A stretch of DNA of 64,000 nucleotides, taken from NCBI RefSeq assembly GCF_000420025.1, contig NZ_ATUD01000004.1, positions 124,001 to 188,000 on the forward strand, given 5' to 3'. Each line of letters begins with the position of its first letter. The stretch's first letter is position 1. Under the pieces are notes generated by a model. The model did no database searches and had not been told where the DNA came from. It saw only the letters and a program-made list of their open reading frames with translations. The DNA comes from Patulibacter americanus DSM 16676. GTDB taxonomy: Bacteria > Actinomycetota > Thermoleophilia > Solirubrobacterales > Solirubrobacteraceae. Positions 32,762 through 40,550 of the stretch are shown piece after piece. The translations under genes were made by a program, and so were the position numbers.

Positions 32762-33480
32762 TGCCCGACGCGCTGCTCTCCGTCCGCGGCCTCACCGCCG
32801 GCTACGGCGCCGCACCCGTCCTGCAGGAGGTCGACCTCGAGGTCGCTCCCGGCTCCATCGCCGCCGTCGTCGGCGCGAACGGCGCCGGCAAGACGACGCT
32901 GCTGCGGGCGCTCTGCGGCGTCGTCGGCGCCACCGCCGGCGAGGTCCGCATGGACGGCACCGATCTGCGCGGCGTGCGCACGCAGGACATGGTCCGCCAC
33001 GGGATCGCCCACGTGCCCGAGGGCCGCGGCGTCATCACGGAGCTGACGGTCGAGGAGAACCTGCGGCTCGGCCACTCCTGGCGGCGCGACAAGGCCGACG
33101 GCCGGAAGGCGACCGCCGAGGTGTTCGAGCTCTTCGAGCCGCTCGCCCGGCGGCGCAAGAGCGCCGGCCACCAGCTCTCGGGCGGCGAGCGGCAGATGCT
33201 CGCCGTGGGCCGCGCGCTCGTCGCGCGACCGCGGCTGCTCCTGCTCGACGAGCCCTCGCTGGGGCTCGCGCCGAAGGTGACCGCGCAGATCATGGCGCTG
33301 CTCCGGCGGCTGCGGGACGACACGGGGCTGACCGTGCTGCTCGTCGAGCAGAACGTCCGCAGCGCGCTCTCCATCGCCGACACCGGCGTCGTCCTCTCCC
33401 TCGGGCGGGTCGTCGCCGCCACGGACGCGGCCACGCTCGCCGCCGACGAGGACCTCCGCCACACCTACCTGGGCTTCTGA
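32761..33480 (+). CDS. livF: Branched-chain amino acid ABC transporter ATP-binding protein LivF-like
   Basis: 239 residues. The second ATPase: Walker A GANGAGKTTLLRALCG, PEGRGVITELTVEENL (LivF-typical), a canonical signature HQLSGGERQMLAVGRAL, Walker B LLLLDEPSLGLAP and the C-terminal TYLGF. With an intact signature, LivF may carry the competent site while LivG is partly degenerate. ATG 32761 overlaps the livG stop (TGATG), indicating coupling; livH begins 1 nt after its stop. Confidence 0.94.
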   Translation: MPDALLSVRGLTAGYGAAPVLQEVDLEVAPGSIAAVVGANGAGKTTLLRALCGVVGATAGEVRMDGTDLRGVRTQDMVRHGIAHVPEGRGVITELTVEENLRLGHSWRRDKADGRKATAEVFELFEPLARRRKSAGHQLSGGERQMLAVGRALVARPRLLLLDEPSLGLAPKVTAQIMALLRRLRDDTGLTVLLVEQNVRSALSIADTGVVLSLGRVVAATDAATLAADEDLRHTYLGF

Positions 33481-33481
33481 C

Positions 33482-34360
33482 ATGGACCGCTTCCTCTTCC
33501 TGACCGTTGACGGCCTGGCGCGCGGGGCGGTGTTCGCCGCGTTCGCGCTGGCGCTCGTCCTGATCTGGCGCGGCACCCGGATCGTGAACTTCGCCCAGGG
33601 CGCGATGGCCGCGGCGACGACGTACCTCGGCTACAGCGTCACCGCGGCGTCGGACTCCTACTGGCTCGGGCTCGTCGCCGCGGTCTTCGGCGGCCTCGTC
33701 CTCGGGGCGATCGTCGAGCGCGGCCTGATGCGCTTCGTCGACGTCCGCTCGCCGCTGAACGCGGTGATCGTCGCCCTCGGCCTCGTGCTCGTGATCCACT
33801 CGATCCTGGGGATCGTCTACGGCAGCCGCTACCGCGCCATGCAGGTCCCGTTCAGCCGCGAGTCGATCGAGATCGGGGGCACCGCGCTGCTCTCCCCCTA
33901 CGACCTCTTCGTGTTCGGCACCGTGCTCCTGGTGATGGTGGGCCTCGCGCTCGTCTTCACCCGGACCGACATCGGCCTGCGGATGCGGGCCGCGGCGTTC
34001 GCCCCCGACATGTCCCGGCTGCTGGGCGTGAACGTCGGGCGGATGCTCACCCTGAGCTGGGCGCTGGCCGCCGCGGTCGGCGCGCTCGCGGCGATGCTCG
34101 TGGTGCCGACGGAGTTCGGGGCGCACCCGCACTCCACGGACCTCGTGTTCGTCTACGCGTTCACCGCGGCCGTCGTCGGCGGGCTCGACAGTCCGGCCGG
34201 CGCGGTCGTCGGCGGGCTCGTCGTGGGGCTCGTCCTCTCCTACGTCAGCGGCTACGCCGACGGGGACCTCTCCGCCGTGGCGATCCTCGTGCTGCTGATC
34301 GGCGTGCTGCTCCTGCGGCCGAACGGGCTGTTCGCCTCGACGACGGCGCGGCAGGTCTGA
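33482..34360 (+). CDS. livH: Branched-chain amino acid ABC transporter permease LivH-like
   Basis: 292 residues, seven to eight hydrophobic helices. Typical features are DGLARGAVFAAFALALVLIWRGTRIVNFAQGAMAA, near the N-terminus (the IvNFaqG motif), MRAAAFAPDMSRLLGVNVGRMLTLSW (the EAA-like coupling loop) and AVVGGLDSPAGAVVGGLVVGL near the end. It pairs with LivM to form the channel. Tightly packed between livF (1 nt) and livM (1 nt). Confidence 0.93.
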   Translation: MDRFLFLTVDGLARGAVFAAFALALVLIWRGTRIVNFAQGAMAAATTYLGYSVTAASDSYWLGLVAAVFGGLVLGAIVERGLMRFVDVRSPLNAVIVALGLVLVIHSILGIVYGSRYRAMQVPFSRESIEIGGTALLSPYDLFVFGTVLLVMVGLALVFTRTDIGLRMRAAAFAPDMSRLLGVNVGRMLTLSWALAAAVGALAAMLVVPTEFGAHPHSTDLVFVYAFTAAVVGGLDSPAGAVVGGLVVGLVLSYVSGYADGDLSAVAILVLLIGVLLLRPNGLFASTTARQV

Positions 34361-34361
34361 C

Positions 34362-35564
34362 GTGGCGTACCTCCGCACCCACACGCTGCCGCGGCACCTG
34401 CTGCTCGCGGTCCTCGCGGCGCTGCTGCTGCTCCTGCTGACGTACCTGCTGCCGCCCTACCGGAACTACCAGCTGGCCACGGCCGGCGCCTACGTCTGTG
34501 CGACGGCCGGTCTGACCGTCCTCGTCGGCCTGACGGGCCAGCTCTCGCTGGGCCACGGGGCGCTCATGGCCACGGGCGCCTACGCCTACGCGCTCGTCTC
34601 GGACAAGCTCGTCGACGGGGGCACCACCGGCATCCCGCTGCTGGTCGTCTCGCTCGTGGCGGCGATCCTCGCGACCATGGTCGTCGGGTTCGTCCTCGGG
34701 CTCGCCGGCGCGCGGCTGCACGGTCCGTACCTCGCGGGCCTGACCCTGACGCTCGTGATCGTGGTCCCCGCGATCACGACGACGTTCGCCGGCACCCTCG
34801 GCGGCGACCAGGGGCTCTCCGTCACCGTCGACCCGCCGCCGGTGGGCCTCGGCGCGGCGTTCCCGTTCGAGCGCTGGCAGGCGTGGATCACGCTGACCGC
34901 GGCGATCCTCACCGTGTTCGTCCTCGCCAACGTCGTGCACGGGCGGCCCGGCCGGCAGATGCGGGCGATCCGCGACGACGAGGTCGCCGCGCGCCTCTCC
35001 GGCATCGACGTCGCCCGCACGAAGGTCGGCGCGTTCGTGCTCAGCGCCGCGACCGCCGGACTCGGCGGCGGCCTGCTCGCGGTCCTGACCCAGAGCGTGG
35101 CCCCGGGAGCGTTCTCGCTGACGTTCTCGCTGTTCCTGCTGATGGCCGTCGTGATCGGCGGGCTCGGCAGCCTCGCGGGCGCGGTGTGGGGGGCGATCCT
35201 GATCGTCGTCCTGCCGGACCTGGCCGACTCGCTGGCCGAGGCGATGCCCGTCTCCTCGAACCTCGCGGAGCGGCTGGACGGCAACCTCGCCATCGGCGTC
35301 TTCGGCCTGATCGTGATCGGCGTGATGCTCGCCGTCCCCGGCGGCATCCAGGGCCTGCTCGTGGCCCTCGTGCGGCGCCTGCGCGGCCGCCGGCCCGCGG
35401 CATCGGGCCCCGCCGACGTCGGGCCCGCCGGGCCGGCCGCACCGGGCCCCGGCGTCGACGCCGACCGCCCCGACGCCTCGGGCCCGAGCGGGCCCGAGCC
35501 CGCCGCGGACCCCGCGCGCCCGCGCACCCCCTCGTCCGGATCCCCTTCCACAACCACGGAGTGA
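34362..35564 (+). CDS. livM: Branched-chain amino acid ABC transporter permease LivM-like
   Basis: 400 residues. Multiple helices with the family core: LTVLVGLTGQLSLGHGALMATGAYAYA, MRAIRDDEVAARLSGIDVARTKVGAFVLSA (coupling loop) and FLLMAVVIGGLGSLAGAVWGA. The last ~60 residues after the final helix are a Pro/Ala/Asp/Gly tail (PADVGPAGPAAPGPGVDADR), likely disordered and cytoplasmic, absent from typical LivM. Start GTG 34362. livK begins 3 nt after the stop. Confidence 0.93.
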   Translation: MAYLRTHTLPRHLLLAVLAALLLLLLTYLLPPYRNYQLATAGAYVCATAGLTVLVGLTGQLSLGHGALMATGAYAYALVSDKLVDGGTTGIPLLVVSLVAAILATMVVGFVLGLAGARLHGPYLAGLTLTLVIVVPAITTTFAGTLGGDQGLSVTVDPPPVGLGAAFPFERWQAWITLTAAILTVFVLANVVHGRPGRQMRAIRDDEVAARLSGIDVARTKVGAFVLSAATAGLGGGLLAVLTQSVAPGAFSLTFSLFLLMAVVIGGLGSLAGAVWGAILIVVLPDLADSLAEAMPVSSNLAERLDGNLAIGVFGLIVIGVMLAVPGGIQGLLVALVRRLRGRRPAASGPADVGPAGPAAPGPGVDADRPDASGPSGPEPAADPARPRTPSSGSPSTTTE

Positions 35565-35567
35565 TCG

Positions 35568-36872
35568 ATGTCTGACCGAAACCGCACGCGGCGCCTCGCG
35601 TCCCTGCTCGCCGTCGGAACCCTCGCCGTCGGGCTGACCGCCTGCGGCGGGGACGACGGGGGCGGGGGCGGAGGCGGCAGCAGCGCCCCCTCACCCGGCG
35701 TGACCGACACCGAGGTCACGTTCGGCACGCACCAGCCGCTGACCGGGCCGGCCGCGGCCGGCTACGCGGTGATCTCGCCCGCCACGAAGGCGTACTTCGA
35801 CTACGTCAACGAGAAGGGCGGCATCCACGGCCGCAAGCTCGTCTACAAGATCAAGGACGACGGCTACAACCCCGCCAACACCCAGAAGGTCGTCCGCGAG
35901 CTCGTGCTCCAGGACAAGGTCTTCGCGGTCCTCAACGGCCTGGGCACCCCGACCCACACGGGCGTCCTGGACTTCCTGAAGAGCAACCGCGTCCCGGACC
36001 TGTTCGTGGCCTCGGGCAGCCGCTCGTGGAACCAGCCCGACAAGTACCCGACGACGTTCGGCTACCACCCCGACTACACGGTGGAGTCGAAGATCGCGGC
36101 CAACCACATCAAGGCCGAAATGCCGGGCAAGAAGGTCTGCGCGCTCGGACAGGACGACGACTTCGGCGCCGACGCCCTGCGCGGGCTCGAGGCGGTCCTC
36201 GGCAAGGACGGCCTGACGGAGCGCCAGCGCTACGTCACCACGAACACGAACCTGGCCCCGCAGATCGGCAAGATGAAGGCTGCCGGCTGCGAGGTCGTGC
36301 ACCTGGCGACGATCCCGGGCTTCACCGCCCTGGCGCTCGGCACCGCCGCACGGATCCAGTTCCAGCCCCAGTGGATCTCCACCTCCGTCGGGGCGGACTA
36401 CCGCGCGGTCGCGGAGACGCTGGGCAAGAAGGGTGAGCCGCTGCTCGAGGGATTCCTGGCGACGAACTACCTGCCGATCGTGGACGACACGAGCAACCCG
36501 TGGGTCAAGTTCTTCAAGGACGAGGTCCAGGCGAAGTACAACGCCGGCAAGCCGTTCGACGGCCAGACGCTCTACGGCATGTCGATCGGCTACATCATCG
36601 CCGAGACCCTGCAGAAGAACGGCAAGGAGCTGACCCGCGAGTCCATCGTCGAGACGCTGCAGAAGGGCGGCCTGAAGGGCGCCGGGTTCGTCCCGATGAA
36701 CTACTCGAAGGACAACCACTCCGGGTACTCCGGGGCGCGCGTCAACGTCGTGAAGGGCGGGAAGCAGGAGTACTTCGGCCCCACGTTCACCACGGACGAC
36801 GGCGACGGCCCGGTCGAGGAGTACACGGGGGAGGAGAACACGCCGCCCACGGACGGCGTGCCGACCCGCTGA
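35568..36872 (+). CDS. livK: Branched-chain amino acid ABC transporter substrate-binding lipoprotein
   Basis: 434 residues. The signal peptide RRLASLLAVGTLAVGLTAC has an LTAC lipobox, so it is a lipoprotein anchored outside the membrane. A Gly/Ser linker (GGGGGGGSSAPSPG) precedes the periplasmic-binding fold: TDTEVTFGTHQPLTGPAAAGY, YVNEKGGIHGRKLVYKIKDDGYNP, VVRELVLQDKVFAVLNGLGTP. The binding specificity, whether leucine-type or another amide or aromatic amino acid, cannot be read from the sequence. GGAG lies about 7 nt before ATG 35568. Last gene of the operon. Confidence 0.94.
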   Translation: MSDRNRTRRLASLLAVGTLAVGLTACGGDDGGGGGGGSSAPSPGVTDTEVTFGTHQPLTGPAAAGYAVISPATKAYFDYVNEKGGIHGRKLVYKIKDDGYNPANTQKVVRELVLQDKVFAVLNGLGTPTHTGVLDFLKSNRVPDLFVASGSRSWNQPDKYPTTFGYHPDYTVESKIAANHIKAEMPGKKVCALGQDDDFGADALRGLEAVLGKDGLTERQRYVTTNTNLAPQIGKMKAAGCEVVHLATIPGFTALALGTAARIQFQPQWISTSVGADYRAVAETLGKKGEPLLEGFLATNYLPIVDDTSNPWVKFFKDEVQAKYNAGKPFDGQTLYGMSIGYIIAETLQKNGKELTRESIVETLQKGGLKGAGFVPMNYSKDNHSGYSGARVNVVKGGKQEYFGPTFTTDDGDGPVEEYTGEENTPPTDGVPTR

Positions 36873-36920
36873 CCCCTGGCCGGCGCGGCGGGGAGTGGAT
36901 CCGCCGCCGCGTCGGCCTCG

Positions 36921-36951
36921 GCCGGCCCGCGCGCTCGGCTCGCGGGCCGGC
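36921..36951. terminator. Bidirectional terminator hairpin between livK and the thiamine-binding gene
   Basis: GCCGGCCCGCG (36921-36931) pairs perfectly with CGCGGGCCGGC (36941-36951), 11 bp with a 9-nt loop, between two convergent genes. No U-tract on either side. Confidence 0.55.
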
Positions 36952-36974
36952 TCGGTTGCGGACGGCGTGCGGCG

Positions 36975-37301
36975 CTACGCGCCGGACGCGTCGTCCGCAG
37001 CCAGCCGGTCCTCGACGCTGCGGACCTTGTCGTCCAGCGTCTGGTCCGGTTTGTCCGTGCGCTCGTCAAGCTTGAGCACGGAGTAGGCGCGGGGGAGACC
37101 CATGTCGAGCGGCACGCGGTGCAGCTCGGCCACCACCGCCAGGATGTCGGCCGTGGTGCCCTCGAGCGAGGTGCCCATGGCGTGCATGCGGAACCGCACG
37201 CGGTCCTGCGCGCGCAGGCGGCGCTGGATCTCGGCGATGTACCCGCTGGCGCTGGCCTCGGCGCGGCCGAGGCCCAGGACGGTCAGATCGGCGGTGGCCA
37301 T
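36975..37301 (-). CDS. MTH1187/DUF77 family thiamine-binding protein
   Basis: 108 residues. The family has a ferredoxin-like fold, forms tetramers and binds thiamine or related ligands in the cytoplasm. Typical elements are DLTVLGLGRAEASASGYIAEIQRRLRAQ, VRFRMHAMGTSLEGTTADILAVVAELHRVPLDMG and YSVLKLDERTDK. ATG 37301 lies 15 nt after the stop of the secreted protein gene, with AGGGG a few nt upstream, so the two are probably co-transcribed. Apart from distant thiD there is no thiamine gene nearby. Confidence 0.88.
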   Translation of the reverse strand: MATADLTVLGLGRAEASASGYIAEIQRRLRAQDRVRFRMHAMGTSLEGTTADILAVVAELHRVPLDMGLPRAYSVLKLDERTDKPDQTLDDKVRSVEDRLAADDASGA

Positions 37302-37316
37302 GGGACCCCTGTGCCC

Positions 37317-37679
37317 CTACGAGCCGTAGTTCAGACGAAACGCCTTGCCGCCGCGCACGCAGCGCGCGAGGTACAGCTCGTTCTCGTGGAACGTGTTCGT
37401 GCAGCGGTACGCGCCCAGGCGGAACCGGCCGCCCTCGCGGTAGGCGGTCATGCCGGCCTTGCGGGCGTTGCGGCGCACGACGCGCAGCGCCTGGCCGCAG
37501 CTGAGGCCGCGGGCGCTGGTGACCGACGTCATGGCGGACAGGGCGTTCGGAGACTGCGTGTCGTACGTGTCGGTGTCGCAGGTGACGACGGTCGCCGAGG
37601 CGCTCGAGGCGCCGAGGAGGGCGAGGGTCGCGGTCGCGCCGGCGGTGGCGGCGGCGCGCAGGAGGGTGGTGCGGGACAT
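37317..37679 (-). CDS. Small secreted four-cysteine protein
   Basis: 120 residues. A signal peptide is clear: SRTTLLRAAATAGATATLALLGASSASA, with cleavage expected after ASA. The mature part (~90 residues) has four cysteines (TCDT, LSCGQAL, YRCTNTF, ARCVRGG), which could form two disulfides, and ends in GGKAFRLNYGS. Similar small secreted domains (LxCxxA ... F..G...C ... C......F.) recur in Thermoleophilia as I recall, without known function. ATG 37679 is preceded by a CGGAG ribosome-binding site about 6 nt away. The frame is open further upstream but without a plausible start. Confidence 0.78.
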   Translation of the reverse strand: MSRTTLLRAAATAGATATLALLGASSASATVVTCDTDTYDTQSPNALSAMTSVTSARGLSCGQALRVVRRNARKAGMTAYREGGRFRLGAYRCTNTFHENELYLARCVRGGKAFRLNYGS

Positions 37680-37840
37680 GGGTGCTCCGGTCGTTCTGGG
37701 GACGGAACGGAGCGTGCCAGCGGTGGGAGGCGGTCGCATCGGCCGTCCGACTGCGGTCTGCGGGGGACCGGCAGGCGCCCGTCGCCGTGCGAGTCTCGGC
37801 CGATCGGTCACAGGATCCCGCCAGCGGTCAACTACCAGTG

Positions 37841-38407
37841 ATGGCCAAAGACTCCCCACCCGACGACGCCGCGCTCCTGGCCGGTGTCGTGGCCGGCGAC
37901 GAGCGGGCGTTCGAGGCGTTCTACCTGCGCCACCAGAGCGCGATCATCGGGTTCCACCTGCGCCGCACGGGTCGCCGCGACGTCGCGTTCGACCTGACGG
38001 CCGAGACCTTCGCGACGGTCGTGGCGAGCTGCGACCGCTACGACCCGGCGCAGGGCCCGGCCGTCGGCTGGCTGTTCGGCATCGCCGCGAACAAGCTCCG
38101 CGAGAGCCTGCGCCGTGGCCGGGTCGAGCAGGCCGCCCGGCAGCGGCTGGGGCACGTGCGGACCACGCTCGAGGACGAGGACCTCGAGCGCGTCGACGAG
38201 CTCGCCTCGGCGACGGACGAGGCGCTGCTGCACGAGCACCTCGCCGCGCTGCCGGACGCGCAGCGCGAGGCGATCCTCGCCCGCGTCGTCGACGAGCGTC
38301 CCTACCCGGAGATCGCGGAGCGCCTCGCGTGCTCCGAGGCCGTTGTCCGCAAGCGCGTCGCCCGGGGGCTCTCCTCCCTGCGGGCCCGACTGGAAGGACC
38401 CCGATGA
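37841..38407 (+). CDS. ECF-type RNA polymerase sigma factor
   Basis: 188 residues. Region 2 is AGVVAGDERAFEAFYLRHQSAIIGFHLRRTGRRDVAFDLTAETF, the usual DLTAETF -10-recognition motif. Region 4 is LPDAQREAILARVVDERPYPEIAERLACSEAVVRKRVARGLSSLRARLEG. ATG 37841 starts just ahead of region 2; no leaderless -10 and no clear Shine-Dalgarno are visible. The next gene overlaps it by ATGA, the arrangement expected for a sigma factor and its membrane regulator. Confidence 0.92.
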   Translation: MAKDSPPDDAALLAGVVAGDERAFEAFYLRHQSAIIGFHLRRTGRRDVAFDLTAETFATVVASCDRYDPAQGPAVGWLFGIAANKLRESLRRGRVEQAARQRLGHVRTTLEDEDLERVDELASATDEALLHEHLAALPDAQREAILARVVDERPYPEIAERLACSEAVVRKRVARGLSSLRARLEGPR

Positions 38408-39489
38408 GCGCCTTCGACGACCTCCACGCCCAGCTGACCCGCAGCGTGGCCGACCGCGCCGCGGCCCCTGCGCCCGCCGCGGCTCCCGCACCCCGTCGCC
38501 GGGCGGGCGGATGGCGCAGCCGGCCGCTCGTGCTGGCCCTCGTCGGCCTGACGGTCGGCGGGAGCGCCACCGCCGCGGCGATCACCGGCCTGCGGAGCAG
38601 CCCGGCACCGGGCCTCGAGACCCGCCTGCCCCCGACGAACCCGGTGCCGGGCCGGGGCGTCCCGGCCGACCGCTACGCCGTGGCGATCACGCCGAACCTG
38701 GCCATCGGCGGCGCGGGCTGGTGCGTCTCCGACGTCCAGGCGCGCGGCGACCGGTCGCTGATCAGCAGCGGCGGCTGCAACGACGACGCGGTGTCGTCCC
38801 GGGCCCCGGTGATCGCGGACAGCACGTCGACGACCAGCATCCCGGGCCGGAGGATCGACGAGATGCGGACGTTCTTTACTGCCGTCGTCGACGCCCGCGT
38901 CGCCGCGGTGCGCCTGTACGACGGCCGCGTCCTGCGACCGGTCTCCGGTCCCGGTCTGCCCGCGGGGCTCCGCTCGGTCGTCGCCGTGCTGCGGGAGGAC
39001 CGCCCCGTCGCCTACCTGGACCGCGAGGGCCGGCCCATCCAGGACGCCGACGCCGAGCTGCGCACCCGCGAGGAGGCGCTGGCGTCGCGCCCGACCACAC
39101 CGGAGGCCCCGTCCCCGTGGGCGATCCACACCACGGGGGACCCGGCCGTCCGGATCGGCGCGGGCCGTGAGCTCGCCGCGCCGCCCCGCGGGACGCCCGA
39201 CCTCAACGGGCGGCCGTTCCGCTCCGTCTCCACCGCGCGCATCGCGCACCGGGGCCGCGAGTACCAGGCCGCGTACCTCCTGGACGCGGAGAACCCCGCC
39301 GTCGAGGCCGCGCCGTTGCCGGGGGCCGTCCCCGTCCCCGGGACCGACACGGTCCGCGTCGACGGTCCCGGCGTCATGTTCCCGCTGACCGCCCGCCGCG
39401 AGGGCCCCGGCTGGCTCGTGGTCCGGGGGCCGGGTCGGGCCCGGAGGACGACCGTCCTCGGTGCGCTCGGCACGGGTCTCCGGCCGTAG
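38404..39489 (+). CDS. Single-pass membrane protein coupled to the ECF sigma gene
   Basis: 361 residues. A short cytoplasmic N-terminus (residues 1-40, Ala/Pro/Arg-rich; FDDLHAQLTRSVADRAA) precedes one membrane helix (RPLVLALVGLTVGGSATAAAI, ~41-61) and a ~300-residue exterior domain. That domain contains two Cys (GWCVSDVQ; SGGCNDD) and repeated strand-like segments but no recognised fold. The cytoplasmic part lacks the zinc anti-sigma HxxxCxxC. The ATGA overlap with the sigma gene and the topology make an anti-sigma or sensor role plausible, not shown. The mature domain ends at 39489, before the tRNA region. Confidence 0.72.
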   Translation: MSAFDDLHAQLTRSVADRAAAPAPAAAPAPRRRAGGWRSRPLVLALVGLTVGGSATAAAITGLRSSPAPGLETRLPPTNPVPGRGVPADRYAVAITPNLAIGGAGWCVSDVQARGDRSLISSGGCNDDAVSSRAPVIADSTSTTSIPGRRIDEMRTFFTAVVDARVAAVRLYDGRVLRPVSGPGLPAGLRSVVAVLREDRPVAYLDREGRPIQDADAELRTREEALASRPTTPEAPSPWAIHTTGDPAVRIGAGRELAAPPRGTPDLNGRPFRSVSTARIAHRGREYQAAYLLDAENPAVEAAPLPGAVPVPGTDTVRVDGPGVMFPLTARREGPGWLVVRGPGRARRTTVLGALGTGLRP

Positions 39490-39593
39490 GCGGAGGGCGC
39501 GGGTGCGGCGCGGCCCGCGCGCCCCGGCGTTTCGGTGGTCCGGTGCCACGACCGTGGTCGAGCCCGACTGAGTCGACGCGGTCCCCGGAACGA

Positions 39594-39620
39594 CGAAGGC
39601 CCCGCGGTGCGGGGCCTTCG
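39594..39620. terminator. Terminator hairpin between the membrane protein gene and tRNA-Val
   Basis: CGAAGGCCCCGC (39594-39605) pairs perfectly with GCGGGGCCTTCG (39609-39620) across a 3-nt loop. It lies 13 nt past the 3' end of the minus-strand tRNA-Val and can also serve the plus-strand gene. Confidence 0.7.
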
Positions 39621-39632
39621 GTTCCTGCGAGG

Positions 39633-39706
39633 TGCGCCATACAAGACTCGAACTTGTGACCTCACGCATGTCAAGCGTGCGCTCTAACCAACTGAGCTAA
39701 TGGCGC
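39633..39706 (-). tRNA. tRNA-Val (GAC)
   Basis: A 74-nt cloverleaf on the minus strand. Acceptor GCGCCAT (39700-39706) pairs with ATGGCGC (39634-39640). The anticodon arm is ACGC-TTGACAT-GCGT, anticodon GAC. T arm ACAAG-TTCGAGT-CTTGT. No encoded CCA. Confidence 0.95.
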
Positions 39707-39829
39707 GCTGCGGATCGGCAGATTAGCAGCGCCTCGCCAGACGCGCCGTGCGGTCCCCGCCGGGGCCGCCCGGGACGCCGCACACCGCGTCGCCCGGCTT
39801 CCGGGCCGCGGCCGCGGGAGCGAAATCGG

Positions 39830-39835
39830 TACATT
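39830..39835 (+). promoter_or_regulatory. -10 element of tRNA-Cys
   Basis: TACATT ends 10 nt before the mature tRNA-Cys 5' end. Confidence 0.5.
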
Positions 39836-39845
39836 GCCGGTCCCT

Positions 39846-39916
39846 GGCACCGTGGCGGAGTGGCTACGCAGCGGCCTGCAAAGCCGTGTACACCGGTTCG
39901 ATTCCGGTCGGTGCCT
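39846..39916 (+). tRNA. tRNA-Cys (GCA)
   Basis: A 71-nt cloverleaf. Acceptor GGCACCG (39846-39852) pairs with CGGTGCC (39909-39915); the discriminator is U, as expected for Cys. The anticodon loop CTGCAAA gives GCA. T arm ACCGG-TTCGATT-CCGGT. Confidence 0.95.
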
Positions 39917-39925
39917 CTGGAGACG

Positions 39926-39951
39926 ACGGCCCGCGCGAGAGCGCGGGCCGT
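39926..39951 (+). terminator. Terminator after tRNA-Cys
   Basis: ACGGCCCGCGC-GAGA-GCGCGGGCCGT is an 11-bp hairpin with a GAGA loop, then TCGCGTTCTG. It resembles the tRNA-Gly terminator in loop and 3' tail. Confidence 0.75.
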
Positions 39952-40011
39952 TCGCGTTCTGTGGGGGGCCGTCCCCACGGGCGTCGCGTATCCGGGGCTG
40001 TTCGGGCCGGC

Positions 40012-40515
40012 CTACCGGGCGGCGATCGGCGGCGAGGCGAGCACCACCGAGGTCTCGACCTGCCGGGCCGGGATGTCCCAGTAGGTCCGGAGCAGCTCGG
40101 GGACGCGCTCACGGGGCACGAGCTCGAACCCGTGGCGGCGGTAGAAGCGGATGGCCCAGTCCGCGGCGGCCCAGGTGCCGATGAGGATCGGGCGGCCCGT
40201 GTGGGCGCGCAGATGGGCGAGGAGCTCGGCCCCGATGCCGCGGCCCTGCTGACCGGGGCGCACGTAGGCGTGGCGGATGAGGTCGACGTCGCGGACGGCC
40301 TGGATCCCCATGATGCCGACGAGCGTCCCGTCGTCGTCCTCCCGGCCCGAGAACGTCACGCCGGCCGCGATCTCCGCGTCGAGGTGCGCGGCGTCCATGT
40401 ACGGCTCCTGCCAGCGGTCGGCCGGGATCACGCCACGGTACGCCTCGGCGGCGGCGTTGATGATCTCGAGGATCTCGTCGCGCTCGTCGGGACGGCAGGG
40501 GCGGATCGCGGGCAC
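40012..40515 (-). CDS. GNAT family N-acetyltransferase
   Basis: 167 residues. Acetyl-CoA-binding motif A is VRPGQQGRGIGAELLAHLRAH; the N-terminus AIRPCRPDERDEILEIINAAAEAYRGVIPADRW and the C-terminal AADWAIRFYRRHGFELVPRERVPELLRTYWDIP are typical GNAT elements. The acetyl acceptor is unknown. GTG 40515 is selected by TAGGAT 7 nt upstream; the reading frame extends far beyond but only as antisense to the glycosyltransferase. It follows the glycosyltransferase gene on the same strand, 35 nt away, but has its own promoter. Confidence 0.88.
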   Translation of the reverse strand: MPAIRPCRPDERDEILEIINAAAEAYRGVIPADRWQEPYMDAAHLDAEIAAGVTFSGREDDDGTLVGIMGIQAVRDVDLIRHAYVRPGQQGRGIGAELLAHLRAHTGRPILIGTWAAADWAIRFYRRHGFELVPRERVPELLRTYWDIPARQVETSVVLASPPIAAR

Positions 40516-40522
40516 GGCCGCG

Positions 40523-40528
40523 ATCCTA
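40523..40528 (-). promoter_or_regulatory. -10 element of the GNAT gene (leaderless)
   Basis: Minus-strand TAGGAT ends 7 nt before GTG 40515. Confidence 0.5.
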
Positions 40529-40550
40529 CGTCGGCCGGGACGCCCCGCCC

